From Noviherbaspirillum cavernae (GTDB lineage Bacteria; Pseudomonadota; Gammaproteobacteria; Burkholderiales; Burkholderiaceae_D), in the NCBI RefSeq assembly GCF_003590875.1, contig NZ_QYUN01000003.1:310001-374000 (forward strand): a stretch of DNA of 64,000 nt, given 5' to 3'. The notes beneath the pieces are model-generated. The model was not told where the DNA came from. It did not search any database and was given only the letters and a program-made list of their open reading frames with translations. Of this stretch, positions 32,301 to 40,935 are shown in pieces; positions within the stretch are counted from its first letter, which is position 1; every line of letters begins with the position of its first letter. A program made the translations under genes and the position numbers.

Positions 32301-34193
32301 TCACTCATTCAATAAAGGAATGGACGCGAACACTGCCGTTCCCGCCCCCAGGGAACTGAGAATCATGATCTCTCCGCCCAGCGTCACCGCTCTTTCCCGC
32401 ATGCCGCGCACACCGAAGGTTTTCTTGCTGTTGCCCCGGCCCGACTCAAAACCCGCGCCATCGTCCTTCACATGCAGGTGCAGATGCCCTTCCACGATTT
32501 CAAGCGTCACCTCGATATGTCCTGCGTTGGCATGTCGCGCAACATTGGTGAGCGATTCCTGGAGAATCCGGAACACCCCCGTGGCCCGTTCGTCATCAAG
32601 CACCATGCCTTCGTCAAGCCGGTTATTGAAGTTACAGGGTATCCCTGCACTGGACTGGAAATTCTCCACCAGCCACTCCACCGCGAGCACGAAGCCGATA
32701 TCGAGTGCCGCCGGTCTGAGATGCGAAGAAATGTCCCTGACGATGCGCAGGATGCCGTCAATGGTTTCCCGCATGCGGCCGGCGGCTTCCGTCAGCGGCG
32801 CGCTTGGCGCCCCGAGCGCCTTGGGCAGCATCATCACATCCATTCTCAGCACCGTCAGGCGCTGTCCCAGCTCGTCATGGATTTCGCGCGCGATGCGCCT
32901 TCCCTCCTCTTCCTTGACGACCATCTGATGCGCCGACAAGGCCCGCAGCATTTCCCGCGACTGCTCTATCTCCGCTTCGTGCTCCTTGCTCTGGCTGATG
33001 TTGAAAATGACGCCGTCCCAGATCGTTCCCCTGACGCCGACGTTTCGCGGCGTGGCCCGCAGGTTCACCCACTTCACCCATTGGCCCGCAACCTCCAGCC
33101 GGCCTTCCCAGTTCCACAGGGACAGGGTGTTTGCGGAACGGATTCTGGATTCGTGAAATGCCTCTCGCTCCGCCCGATGCAGCAGGCCGAGAAACGCGGA
33201 GGGATTGGCGGCAATGTCGTTCGAAGTCAATCCGCAGACTTCATTGGAGCCGTCGCTGACATAGGTGAATTCGACGGCCTCGCCGGTTTGCTGGAGCTGA
33301 AATACCATCCCCGGGATGTTGGAAGAGATGCTCTCCAGGCGCTCCCTGCTTTCACGCAAGCGGTCCTCGAGCTTGTTGTCGGTAATGTCCTGCAGCGTAC
33401 CCGCCATCTTGAGCGGCCGGCGGTATACGTCGAACGCGAGCTCCCCCTGCATATGCACGACCCGTTCGATCGCCCCCTGCGTGACGATGCGGAATTCGAT
33501 GCTGAACGGACTTCCTCGCAAGGCGGCATCGACCGAATCTTTCACGAACTCCCGGTCGTCGGGATGCACTTGCCGCAGACAGGCATCGAGGTTGGGCGGC
33601 GTTCTGCCAAAAATGAGATAGGTCTCGGCCGACCAGGTGAAGATGTCCTGCCGAATGTTCCAGTCCCAGGTGCCGAGCAATGCGACGCGATGCGCGCTCC
33701 GCAAGCTGCGCTCGCTTTGGCGCAATGCATTTTCTGCAAGCCGGCGACGCGTGACGTCTTCAATGATGCTGAGGTGGTAAGGCTCGCCCTTTTCATTCGG
33801 CGCCAACGAGACGGTGACGTTGACCCAGAGGTACGTGCCGTTCTTGTGGGCATAGCGCTTTTCCCTTGAGTAGCTGGGAATCTTGAGCAGATAAAGATCA
33901 CGCAGGAAGCGGTGATCGGCTTCCACATCATCCGGATGCGTAATGTCCTCGAAATTCCTGATCAATAACTCGGCGCTGTCATAGCCCACGATCTCGCAGA
34001 AGCGCTTGTTGACTTTCAGCCATTTCCCGTTCGGCGTGCCGATGGCCATGCCCATCGCCGATTGCTCGAATGCACTCCGGAACAACTCGCCGCTGAACGC
34101 ATTCGCACCATCCGCTGCGGAACGCGGATTCTCGTCTTGTCGGCCGCCTGAAATGTGAAACACATTGATCGGGATTTTTTTTTGTTCTGTCAT
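32301..34193 (-). CDS. Cytoplasmic three-PAS histidine kinase
   Basis: The 630-residue kinase (ATG 34193, GCAGG ribosome site) has no membrane helix. Three PAS domains follow each other: about 35-160 (FEQSAMGMAIGTPNGKWLKVNKRFCEIVGY), 165-285 (GTWDWNIRQDIFTW) and 295-410. A HisKA_3 dimerisation domain carries REIHDELGQ (His about 439), and a HATPase domain holds ESLTNVARHANA and DDGAGF. This is the NarX-like partner of the response regulator downstream. PAS folds suggest sensing of a small molecule or redox state in the cytoplasm; the ligand is unknown. Confidence 0.94.
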   Translation of the reverse strand: MTEQKKIPINVFHISGGRQDENPRSAADGANAFSGELFRSAFEQSAMGMAIGTPNGKWLKVNKRFCEIVGYDSAELLIRNFEDITHPDDVEADHRFLRDLYLLKIPSYSREKRYAHKNGTYLWVNVTVSLAPNEKGEPYHLSIIEDVTRRRLAENALRQSERSLRSAHRVALLGTWDWNIRQDIFTWSAETYLIFGRTPPNLDACLRQVHPDDREFVKDSVDAALRGSPFSIEFRIVTQGAIERVVHMQGELAFDVYRRPLKMAGTLQDITDNKLEDRLRESRERLESISSNIPGMVFQLQQTGEAVEFTYVSDGSNEVCGLTSNDIAANPSAFLGLLHRAEREAFHESRIRSANTLSLWNWEGRLEVAGQWVKWVNLRATPRNVGVRGTIWDGVIFNISQSKEHEAEIEQSREMLRALSAHQMVVKEEEGRRIAREIHDELGQRLTVLRMDVMMLPKALGAPSAPLTEAAGRMRETIDGILRIVRDISSHLRPAALDIGFVLAVEWLVENFQSSAGIPCNFNNRLDEGMVLDDERATGVFRILQESLTNVARHANAGHIEVTLEIVEGHLHLHVKDDGAGFESGRGNSKKTFGVRGMRERAVTLGGEIMILSSLGAGTAVFASIPLLNE

Positions 34194-34238
34194 CCTGCGT
34201 TTCCTTTCATCCCATTTGCCCGATGGCAACTGAACGAA

Positions 34239-34267
34239 ACTCTAGCAATTAACAACAGCACTTTCAA
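34239..34267 (-). promoter_or_regulatory. Possible sigma-70 promoter of the kinase operon
   Basis: On the minus strand TTGAAA (34267-34262) and TAGAGT (34244-34239) are 17 bases apart. The leader to the ATG at 34193 would be about 40 bases. The match is fair, not strong. Confidence 0.45.
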
Positions 34268-34466
34268 CAATGTTGTTTTGGCAGGCCATGCGCTGACCGG
34301 CTTTGTCCGCAGCAGCCGATATGATTGTGGCAACCATCAACGCGCCTCCGCTTTCTCGCATGCCTCCCGCATTCATCGTGCTTCTTTGCTTTCCGTCATT
34401 CCCGCTGCTGTCGCCTTGCGCCAGAATCGATCGCAAGACATACATGATCGCGAGGATTCATACGCC

Positions 34467-34958
34467 ATGTTCTCTTCCGCCCGCCTCCTGCTCCTGTGCG
34501 CGCTGACGTCTCCGCTCGCTGTCGCCGCGCCCGCACGCGTGCTGTCCGCCACCGCATACGGCGACATCACGTTCGGCTCCAGGCTCGTCGATGTGGAAGC
34601 CGGACTGGGACAGAAAGCAACGCCCGCAAAGCGCGATGCGGCATGCGCCTATGTCAGCTTCAGGAAGATGCCGAAAGTGCGCTTCATGGTGGAGAACGGC
34701 ATCGTCACACGTGCCGATGCCAGGGCGGGCGTGCCAAACTCCGCCGGAGTCGCCGTCGGGGCTTCCCTGACCGGCGTCAAGACACGACATCCGGATGTGC
34801 GCATCACGCCGCACAAGTATGAAGACAACGGCCACTACCTGATTTTTCCGGATGCGAACGAGAACGCAGCCCTGGTCATGGAAGAAGTCAATGGCAAGGT
34901 CACCGCGATTCGCGGCGGCCTCCAGCCGTCCGTCGGATATGTCGAAGGATGCCTGTAG
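34467..34958 (+). CDS. Secreted protein of unknown function
   Basis: The 163-residue protein has a signal peptide (MFSSARLLLLCALTSPLAVAAPA) and a mature part with TAYGDITFGSRLVDVEAGLG and two cysteines (in DAACAYV and at the last-but-one residue), which may form a disulfide. The repeated pattern of short strands suggests a small periplasmic beta-rich domain. No family was recognised. It runs rightward, away from the kinase, and ends 75 bases before the HrpL-type promoter of the next gene. Confidence 0.75.
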   Translation: MFSSARLLLLCALTSPLAVAAPARVLSATAYGDITFGSRLVDVEAGLGQKATPAKRDAACAYVSFRKMPKVRFMVENGIVTRADARAGVPNSAGVAVGASLTGVKTRHPDVRITPHKYEDNGHYLIFPDANENAALVMEEVNGKVTAIRGGLQPSVGYVEGCL

Positions 34959-35033
34959 CCGCGACGTACTGCTTCGCAGTCGGGGGACTGTTCATGCCGA
35001 CCCGCATTCCATATGACGGGCGCGGCAGGTATT

Positions 35034-35062
35034 GGAACCAACGTGTCAATGTCCACCACTGA
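35034..35062 (+). promoter_or_regulatory. HrpL-type promoter (hrp box)
   Basis: GGAACC at 35034-35039, a 16-base spacer and CCACTGA at 35056-35062 match exactly the hrp box consensus GGAACC-N15/16-CCACNNA recognised by the ECF sigma factor HrpL in type III secretion regulons. It points toward the Fic-like gene that starts 111 bases downstream. HrpL itself is not in the window. Confidence 0.75.
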
Positions 35063-35173
35063 TCCCTCATCGAAGCGACATGCGATGACGTATTCCGAGG
35101 ATGGATCTCGCACGCGACCGACATCGAAAATGGTTTCCCGTCTCTTGCAGCCAATACTTGAAAGATTCTGATC

Positions 35174-36604
35174 ATGACTATCCCCCGGATCGGCGCGGCA
35201 ATTGCAGGCGCATCACCGCAACACCATCGTGAAAATGAAGTGCGCCCCGAAATCGCGGCACCCGTTGCAACAAGCGCAACCACCCTGATGCAAACCAATG
35301 CGACTCTGTCGCCTCCTGCGAAAAGCCAGTCCACCATCGAACTGCTGAAGCGCTTTCACAATCTGAACCTGAGTCTTCCCCCCGCCAATGCGCAAGCGAG
35401 CCCGGCGCGTCAGTTGAAGCCGTACACGCCAGACTTGTCAGAGAATTTCCGGAAACTGGTCAAATCGGAGTTTGAAACGATCGCCATGTCCTTGAAGGAA
35501 TGCTTCAATGCCGAGCGCGAGACTCTGGAGAGAATGAGCGGACTTGAAGCGAACCTGCCAATGGCCGCATTGATCGCGGCGATACTCAAGACGGCGCACG
35601 ATCAGGATATCGGACTCGAAGGAGAACACCTGGACGCCATGTTCAAGGACGCCAACAGGGCATGTCAAATTGCCGCGCTCAAAATCGGAATGACACTGCC
35701 CGGCGAATTCAAGCTCGCGGCAAATACAATGCCTCCGCTGATGAAGAATTTTGATCAGACCCCGCTCAAGGACATCCCGGAAGGACAGCGATGGAAAATG
35801 CTGGGAATTGACCATTGCAAGATCGAGGTATTGAAGCACTGGTTCGCCCACAACCAGACTCTCAAGACGCACAACATCGACGTTGATCACTTTTTGTTCG
35901 GATATATTTTTGATTCTGAAAAATCATATTTATTCGGCACAACCAAGGCGATGTTGTCAGCGATGAGGAATGCGGAAGATAAAACCGCCTATCCGGATTT
36001 GGCGCAATTGAAAGAGCTCCACGTACTGGCCACAGAACAGAATCCAGCCATCAGATCCGGCGAAATCTTCGATGGCGTCAAGGATGGCAAGTTCGAGGCG
36101 GATGTTTCGTTCAATGTGCGACCCGGCCACACGCTCACCGACGATGGCATGAAAGAGCTCCACAGCTTTTTTGAAGGACTCAGAATAGGTGCTGATGAAC
36201 CTGACATGATTGACATCACCCAGTCCACATCGACATATACAACGGTCAGCCGCGGTGGAATTTCAGCAGAGGCACTGGAAAGGAAAGCGGAGGAAAAATT
36301 TTCTGCATATCGTGCGGAAGTCGAGGCAGCGAAGGAAGATGCCAATCCGCAGGCCCGTGCCGACCGGTGTGCGAAAGCTGCGATTGACCTTTGCCAGTGG
36401 CTGGAGCGGGCACATCTGTTTGGAGACGGCAACGCGCGCATATGCCATCTCCTGCTCAATCAGGAACTGGCGCGACATGGAGAGCCATTGGCCATTTTTG
36501 ACGATATCAACAAATTCGACGGGCACTCGCGAGATGAGCTTTTCAAACTGCTGCGAGAAGATGCACAACCCAGATACCTCACGTTATGCGCCAGGGCGTC
36601 TTGA
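35174..36604 (+). CDS. Fic-like protein, candidate type III effector
   Basis: The 476-residue protein ends in a Fic-like core: WLERAHLFGDGNARICHLLLNQELARHGEPLAIFDD, then SRDELFKLL. The motif HLFGDGNARICH (residues 414-425) corresponds to HxFx(D/E)GNGRxxR with Ala for the second Gly and His for the last Arg. The catalytic His, Phe, Asp, Asn and first Arg remain. The start (MTIPRIGAAIAG) has Ile/Pro at positions 3-4, no acid in the first 12 residues and then a Ser/Thr/Ala/Pro/Gln-rich stretch, as in Hrp effectors. No signal peptide. Base composition is clearly more AT-rich than its neighbours, which suggests transfer. Fic enzymes attach AMP or related groups to target proteins; the target here is unknown. 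Confidence 0.75.
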   Translation: MTIPRIGAAIAGASPQHHRENEVRPEIAAPVATSATTLMQTNATLSPPAKSQSTIELLKRFHNLNLSLPPANAQASPARQLKPYTPDLSENFRKLVKSEFETIAMSLKECFNAERETLERMSGLEANLPMAALIAAILKTAHDQDIGLEGEHLDAMFKDANRACQIAALKIGMTLPGEFKLAANTMPPLMKNFDQTPLKDIPEGQRWKMLGIDHCKIEVLKHWFAHNQTLKTHNIDVDHFLFGYIFDSEKSYLFGTTKAMLSAMRNAEDKTAYPDLAQLKELHVLATEQNPAIRSGEIFDGVKDGKFEADVSFNVRPGHTLTDDGMKELHSFFEGLRIGADEPDMIDITQSTSTYTTVSRGGISAEALERKAEEKFSAYRAEVEAAKEDANPQARADRCAKAAIDLCQWLERAHLFGDGNARICHLLLNQELARHGEPLAIFDDINKFDGHSRDELFKLLREDAQPRYLTLCARAS

Positions 36605-36731
36605 CGACACACACCGGAATGGATCGCGCGTTACTGCATGAACGCTAGCGAAAATTCATCACACCGTAACAAATCCTTCGTATGATCTGGTCATCCTGCG
36701 TACACGCAACCGATATGCGTGATGCAGGACA

Positions 36732-36768
36732 GGTGAGCCGGACTCCGACAGACAGGAGCCGCCTCACC
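36732..36768. repeat. Strong hairpin of unknown role
   Basis: GGTGAGCCGGACTCC and GGAGCCGCCTCACC pair along about 12 bases around an 8-base loop. There is no T-run. It could be the end of the Fic-like transcript, part of a leader or a structured RNA. Confidence 0.45.
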
Positions 36769-36779
36769 ACCACTCCCCC

Positions 36780-37037
36780 ATGCTGAACGACCATCATCGG
36801 TCTCACGATGTTCCCGTGAAAAACCCTGGAGACGGCGCAGGGCTGCATCCTCATCCGCTCAAGCAGTCACGGCGCGCAGCGGCTGCATCCGAGGTGCTGC
36901 CCGACCTGCCAGGCTTGTTGAAATCGGTTGGCTTCAGCGCAGACATCGTGCCGGTATTCGAAGTACTCTATGTCCATGCATGCTTCGCCGGCATGGCGAT
37001 GTCCGCAGCGCTCCGCCATCTGCCGATGCCGCGCTAG
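36780..37037 (+). CDS. Doubtful ORF of 85 codons
   Basis: The frame would encode a basic N-terminal half and a more hydrophobic C-terminal half (VLPDLPGLLKSVGFSADIVPVFEVLYVHACFAGMAMSA). No family, signal peptide or clear ribosome site was recognised. It ends 27 bases before upp. It may be chance or a decayed gene. Confidence 0.22.
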   Translation: MLNDHHRSHDVPVKNPGDGAGLHPHPLKQSRRAAAASEVLPDLPGLLKSVGFSADIVPVFEVLYVHACFAGMAMSAALRHLPMPR

Positions 37038-37064
37038 ACTTCCTCACGGGAATCCCATACGACC

Positions 37065-37715
37065 ATGAAACAGGATCCACGCTTTCCCAATCTGCACATC
37101 CTCGATCATCCGCTGATCCAGCACAAGCTCACCCATATGCGCGACAAGAACACCTCGACGCGCACCTTTCGCGAACTGCTGCGCGAGATCACGCTGCTGA
37201 TGGGATATGAAATCACGCGCAACCTGCCGCTGACGACGACGCGCATCGAGACGCCACTGCAAGTCATCGACGCCCCCATCATCGCCGGCAAGAAGCTGGT
37301 GGTGGTGCCGGTGCTGCGGGCCGGCATCGGCATGAGCGACGGCTTGCTGGAGCTGGTGCCGTCGGCCCGTGTCGGCCACATCGGCGTCTATCGCGATCCG
37401 CAAACGCTCCAGCCGGTGGAATATCTGGTGCGTCTGCCGGACCTGTCCGGGCGCCACTTCATCCTGTGTGACCCGATGCTGGCAACCGGCAACTCGGCGG
37501 TGCACGCGGTCAATGTCTTGAAGCAGCGCGCCGTCACGGATGAGCAGATCATCTTCCTCGCATTGGTCGCGGCACCGGAGGGCATCACGGTATTCCAGAA
37601 CGCGCATCCCGACGTGAAGGTCTATGTCGCCGCACTCGATTCGCACCTGAACGATCATGCCTACATCGTGCCCGGCCTCGGCGATGCGGGCGACCGGCTG
37701 TTCGGCACCAAATAG
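37065..37715 (+). CDS. upp: Uracil phosphoribosyltransferase
   Basis: Upp converts uracil and PRPP to UMP in pyrimidine salvage. The 216-residue protein has the full family pattern: [48 protein letters not shown], the PRPP-binding loop [19 protein letters not shown] (about 130-150) and the C-terminal [13 protein letters not shown]. Length is standard. It stands alone, convergent with the ATP-grasp gene. Confidence 0.97.
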   Translation: MKQDPRFPNLHILDHPLIQHKLTHMRDKNTSTRTFRELLREITLLMGYEITRNLPLTTTRIETPLQVIDAPIIAGKKLVVVPVLRAGIGMSDGLLELVPSARVGHIGVYRDPQTLQPVEYLVRLPDLSGRHFILCDPMLATGNSAVHAVNVLKQRAVTDEQIIFLALVAAPEGITVFQNAHPDVKVYVAALDSHLNDHAYIVPGLGDAGDRLFGTK

Positions 37716-37757
37716 CTTTCACCGAGCGGCGCGCATGGCGTTTCGACCGCGCAATGG

Positions 37758-37790
37758 GCAGCGGCGGCGATGCTTCATCGCCGCCGCTGC
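37758..37790. terminator. Hairpin between convergent upp and ATP-grasp genes
   Basis: A perfect 15-bp stem (GCAGCGGCGGCGATG and its complement) with a CTT loop lies 43 bases after upp and 25 bases before the end of the convergent gene. No T-run follows on either strand. The position suggests a bidirectional transcription barrier. Confidence 0.55.
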
Positions 37791-37814
37791 ATGCAACATC
37801 CGCTCACGTCCAGG

Positions 37815-38972
37815 TCACGTGCTCTTCTTCGAGCGCGACGTCACGTCGACGATTTCCTGCTGCGTCCGCGCACTGTCTCCCGCCAGTTTTTTCGCCTGCT
37901 TCCAGAGCATGGCGGGCGTTTCGCGCATGAATTCCCGCAGAGTCGGCAGGTCGAAGGTGATGGCGCGCATGAGTCGGCCGCGTTCGCCGGTATCGGACAA
38001 CAATTGCGGCCAGCAGGACGGCCGCATGATGGGATGCCGCAGATAGGCGGTGCCGGCGGTCAACTGGCGCACACGATGAACCCGCGCTGCCGGCTGGATG
38101 CTTTCCGCAACGAAATTCAATCCGCACCAGACCGATGCGGTGAGCGATGCCCAGAAGCGCGGATTGCATTCGATCAAGTAGATGTCGCCGGTCGCTTTCT
38201 CGATGCGCGCATCGATATGCATCACGCCGTGGTATCGACTTTTCTGGCACAGTTCCGCCGCGATTCTTTCCAGATGATGGTTGGACACGAAATTGACTTC
38301 CGCGCCGTTCAACTGCTGAATCGCAAACGCCGACATCGCGCCATGTCTGGATAGCACGCTGAGGTCGATGTCCTCGCCATCGATATAGCGCTGCGCAATC
38401 AGCGGCGCATACTGGTACTGCGCATTGTTGAGGATTTCACGGTCGAAGTGCGCCCTGCTCGTCACGATCTGCACGCCCAGCGAACCAGCCTGATTGACCG
38501 GCTTGAGCACGAATGGCAGACCCAGCGTGGAAACCAGCGTATTGAAATCGGCCTCGGATTTCGACCCGATGCAGTGCGTCTCGGGAACCGGCAGCGCATG
38601 CTGCGTGCAGAATTGATGGAACAGCCATTTGTCGTCGAAGCGTTCCAGCATCGGCAGCTCGGGGATAGGTGTGACGCCCATGGTGATCCTGTCGCGCACG
38701 CGGTTGACGAGCCTGATGCCATCGCAGTCGCAGGGAATCATCAACATGTGCGGCATCCTGGCGGCCAGCTCGTTGACCATGCTCACGAAGCGCTCATCAT
38801 CGCCGCCCTGAAAATCGATCACGCGCTGGCTGTCGCACAGCGAGGACCAGCGCAACGGACGCGTATCGCTGCCGCCCACCACCATGCACTTGGCATCGGT
38901 GTAGCTGCGGATGGCCTGCAGTACCGCAGCGACAATGCGCCTGCTATCGCCGACCACCAGAAAATTCAGCAT
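37815..38972 (-). CDS. ATP-grasp family ligase, unknown substrate
   Basis: The 385-residue protein has a Rossmann-like pre-ATP-grasp domain (MLNFLVVGDSRRIVAAV) and an ATP-grasp domain (about 115-300). Visible elements are KWLFHQFCTQHALPVPET, LPFVLKPVNQAGSLGVQIV (nucleotide lysine and loop), AQRYIDGEDIDLSVL and the metal-binding end YLIECNPRFWAS. Such enzymes join a carboxylate to an amine or thiol through an acyl-phosphate. This one resembles the carbamoyl-phosphate-synthase-like or PylC-like group. No pathway partner lies beside it. A good ribosome site (GGGGAG) supports the start. Confidence 0.85.
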   Translation of the reverse strand: MLNFLVVGDSRRIVAAVLQAIRSYTDAKCMVVGGSDTRPLRWSSLCDSQRVIDFQGGDDERFVSMVNELAARMPHMLMIPCDCDGIRLVNRVRDRITMGVTPIPELPMLERFDDKWLFHQFCTQHALPVPETHCIGSKSEADFNTLVSTLGLPFVLKPVNQAGSLGVQIVTSRAHFDREILNNAQYQYAPLIAQRYIDGEDIDLSVLSRHGAMSAFAIQQLNGAEVNFVSNHHLERIAAELCQKSRYHGVMHIDARIEKATGDIYLIECNPRFWASLTASVWCGLNFVAESIQPAARVHRVRQLTAGTAYLRHPIMRPSCWPQLLSDTGERGRLMRAITFDLPTLREFMRETPAMLWKQAKKLAGDSARTQQEIVDVTSRSKKST

Positions 38973-39330
38973 TTGTTCTCCCCTTGTATTGTCTTTTTCA
39001 GAACATGTTTACCGTTTGTAATTTACTTGCATGGCGGAAGCATGAATTGATTGCAGACAATGTTCCCGGCGGCAGGATTGCGAAAAATCATGCATGCCGT
39101 CGAACAGCGGCAGATCGAAATCGCACATCACGAGACGGCGTCACGGACATACGCGCCTATTCTCCATATGCCTTATGCGCGAACTACTGCGCCGTTGCGG
39201 TATCCATCCATCAGGCGCGGAATGGCATCGCGAGCGTGCTTGCCGGGAAGACAAACGTCCGTCACGGTGAATTGTCCAATGGCCAATGCTTGTTTCCTTG
39301 TCGCCATCATCCACCTTCCCGGAACAGCAC
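38973..39330. other. Intergenic stretch before the MFS gene
   Basis: This stretch of 358 bases between divergent genes has no convincing gene. A leftward frame at 39173-39310 (45 residues, MMATRKQALAIGQFTVTDVC at the start) is open but unrecognised. The stretch should hold the promoters of the ATP-grasp gene and the MFS gene. No clear operator was seen. Confidence 0.45.
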
Positions 39331-40935
39331 ATGAGTGTCGCAACATCCTCCGCATGCGACGAAGGCGTCATCCAGGGAACGCCCGCCGCCACGCCCTGCA
39401 GCGTCCGCGCACGGCCATGGGTACTGGCGACGACCATTCTGGCATCGGGCATGGCCTTCATCGACGGTACCGTGGTGAACGTGGCTCTGCCTGCGCTGCA
39501 GAATGAATTCCATGCGAGCGCGGCAAGCGCGCAATGGGTGATCGAATCGTACGGCCTGCTGCTGACCGCATTGCTGCTGGTCGGCGGCGGCGCAGGAGAC
39601 CGCTTCGGACGACGGCGCGTGTTTGCGATCGGCGTCGCCGTGTTCGCGCTGGCGTCCGTGTGGTGCGGCCTGGTCGGCTCGATCGAGCAGCTCATCATCG
39701 CAAGGGCAATGCAGGGAGTGGGCGGCGCCTTGCTGATACCCGGCAGTCTTGCCCTGATCAGCGCATCCTTCCCGGAAGACATACGCGGCAAGGCGATCGG
39801 CGTCTGGTCCGGCTACACCGCGATCACCGCCGCGCTCGGTCCGGTGATCGGCGGCTGGCTCATCGAACATCTTTCGTGGCGCTACGCCTTCTTCATCAAC
39901 GTGCCGCTCGCGCTGCTCATCCTCGCGCTGGCCTTCCGGTACGTGCCGGAAAGCCGCAACACGGATGATGCCAGGCAGCCTGACTGGCTGGGCGCGGTGC
40001 TGGCCAGCGTCGGACTCGGATGCTTCGTGTATGGCGTGATCGAATCGGCCACGCTGGGATGGCGCGATGCGCGCGTGCTCGGCGCGCTCGCAGCCGCGCC
40101 GGTGGCCGTGGCCGGCTTCATCGCGGTCGAACGCAGGCATCCCGCGCCGATGCTGCCGCTGCATCTGTTCCGCTCGCGCAATTTCAGCGGTGCGAATCTG
40201 CTGACGCTCTTGCTCTATTCGGCGCTCGGCGGCGGCTTGTACTTTTTCCCGCTCAACCTGATCCAGGTGCAGGGATATTCGGCCACGGCGGCAGGCGCGG
40301 CCCTGCTGCCCTTCGTGCTCTGCATGTTCCTGCTGTCGCGCTGGGCGGGCGGACTGGTGGACCGCTACGGCGCGAAGCGTCCGCTGGTGATCGGCCCGGC
40401 GATTGCGGCGCTCGGCTTTGCGATGTTTGCGCTGCCCGGCATCGGCGGCAGCTACTGGAGCACCTTCTTCCCGGCGGTGCTGGTGCTGGGATTCGGCATG
40501 ACGGTCAGCGTCGCGCCGCTCACGACGACGGTCATGAATGCGCTCGACAGCAAGCTGGCGGGCGTGGCCTCCGGCGTCAACAACGCGGTATCGCGCGCCG
40601 CCGCGCTGCTGGCGATTGCGGTGCTCGGCATCGTCATGAGCCACGGCTTCAACCATGCATTCAAGGAGTCCATCAATGCATCGACCGTGACACCGCCGCT
40701 CTTGAGCCGGATCGTGGCGCAGCAAGACAAGCTGGCCGCGATCGAAGTGCCCGCCGAGGCCGCGCAGGTCGAACGGGATGTCATCAAGACCGGCGTGGCG
40801 GCGTCCTTCGTGTACGGTTTCCGATGGGTGATGCTGCTTTCCGCCCTGCTCGCCCTTGCCAGTTCGCTGATCGCGTGGCGGATGATCGAGGATCGTCCGC
40901 AGCGATCGTCACTGCGCGCCGGTCCGGGCGGATGA
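39331..40935 (+). CDS. MFS drug exporter, DHA2 (14-helix) family
   Basis: The 534-residue membrane protein (ATG 39331) has the 14-helix pattern of EmrB/QacA proteins. Diagnostic segments are ASGMAFIDGTVVNVALPALQNEF (helix 1), GDRFGRRRVF (loop 2-3), ARAMQGVGGALLIPGSLALISASFP (helix 4-5) and LSWRYAFFINVPLALL (helix 6). It would export toxic compounds by proton antiport. The frame is open 15 codons further upstream, but without a start as good. Its last 27 bases overlap the end of the convergent lysR gene, which may regulate it. Confidence 0.93.
   Translation: MSVATSSACDEGVIQGTPAATPCSVRARPWVLATTILASGMAFIDGTVVNVALPALQNEFHASAASAQWVIESYGLLLTALLLVGGGAGDRFGRRRVFAIGVAVFALASVWCGLVGSIEQLIIARAMQGVGGALLIPGSLALISASFPEDIRGKAIGVWSGYTAITAALGPVIGGWLIEHLSWRYAFFINVPLALLILALAFRYVPESRNTDDARQPDWLGAVLASVGLGCFVYGVIESATLGWRDARVLGALAAAPVAVAGFIAVERRHPAPMLPLHLFRSRNFSGANLLTLLLYSALGGGLYFFPLNLIQVQGYSATAAGAALLPFVLCMFLLSRWAGGLVDRYGAKRPLVIGPAIAALGFAMFALPGIGGSYWSTFFPAVLVLGFGMTVSVAPLTTTVMNALDSKLAGVASGVNNAVSRAAALLAIAVLGIVMSHGFNHAFKESINASTVTPPLLSRIVAQQDKLAAIEVPAEAAQVERDVIKTGVAASFVYGFRWVMLLSALLALASSLIAWRMIEDRPQRSSLRAGPGG

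Larger units (their letters stand above)
36605..37064. other. Non-coding stretch between the Fic-like gene and upp
   Basis: This stretch of 460 bases lacks a well-supported gene. It holds a strong hairpin (36732-36768), a looser inverted repeat TCCTGC...GCAGGA around 36697-36728, and one rightward frame, 36780-37037 (85 residues, opens MLNDHHRSHDVPVK), with no recognised similarity and no good ribosome site. The upp promoter should lie in its right half. Confidence 0.5.

Noticed and set aside
34835..35113. Leftward frame of 92 codons between the secreted protein gene and the Fic-like gene
   Set aside because: It overlaps the end of the secreted-protein gene, spans the hrp box, has no ribosome site and no recognised family, although part of it reads protein-like.
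37758..37790. GC-rich hairpin as a riboswitch or RNA gene
   Set aside because: It lies between two converging genes and is a simple perfect stem, so a transcription barrier is the simpler reading.
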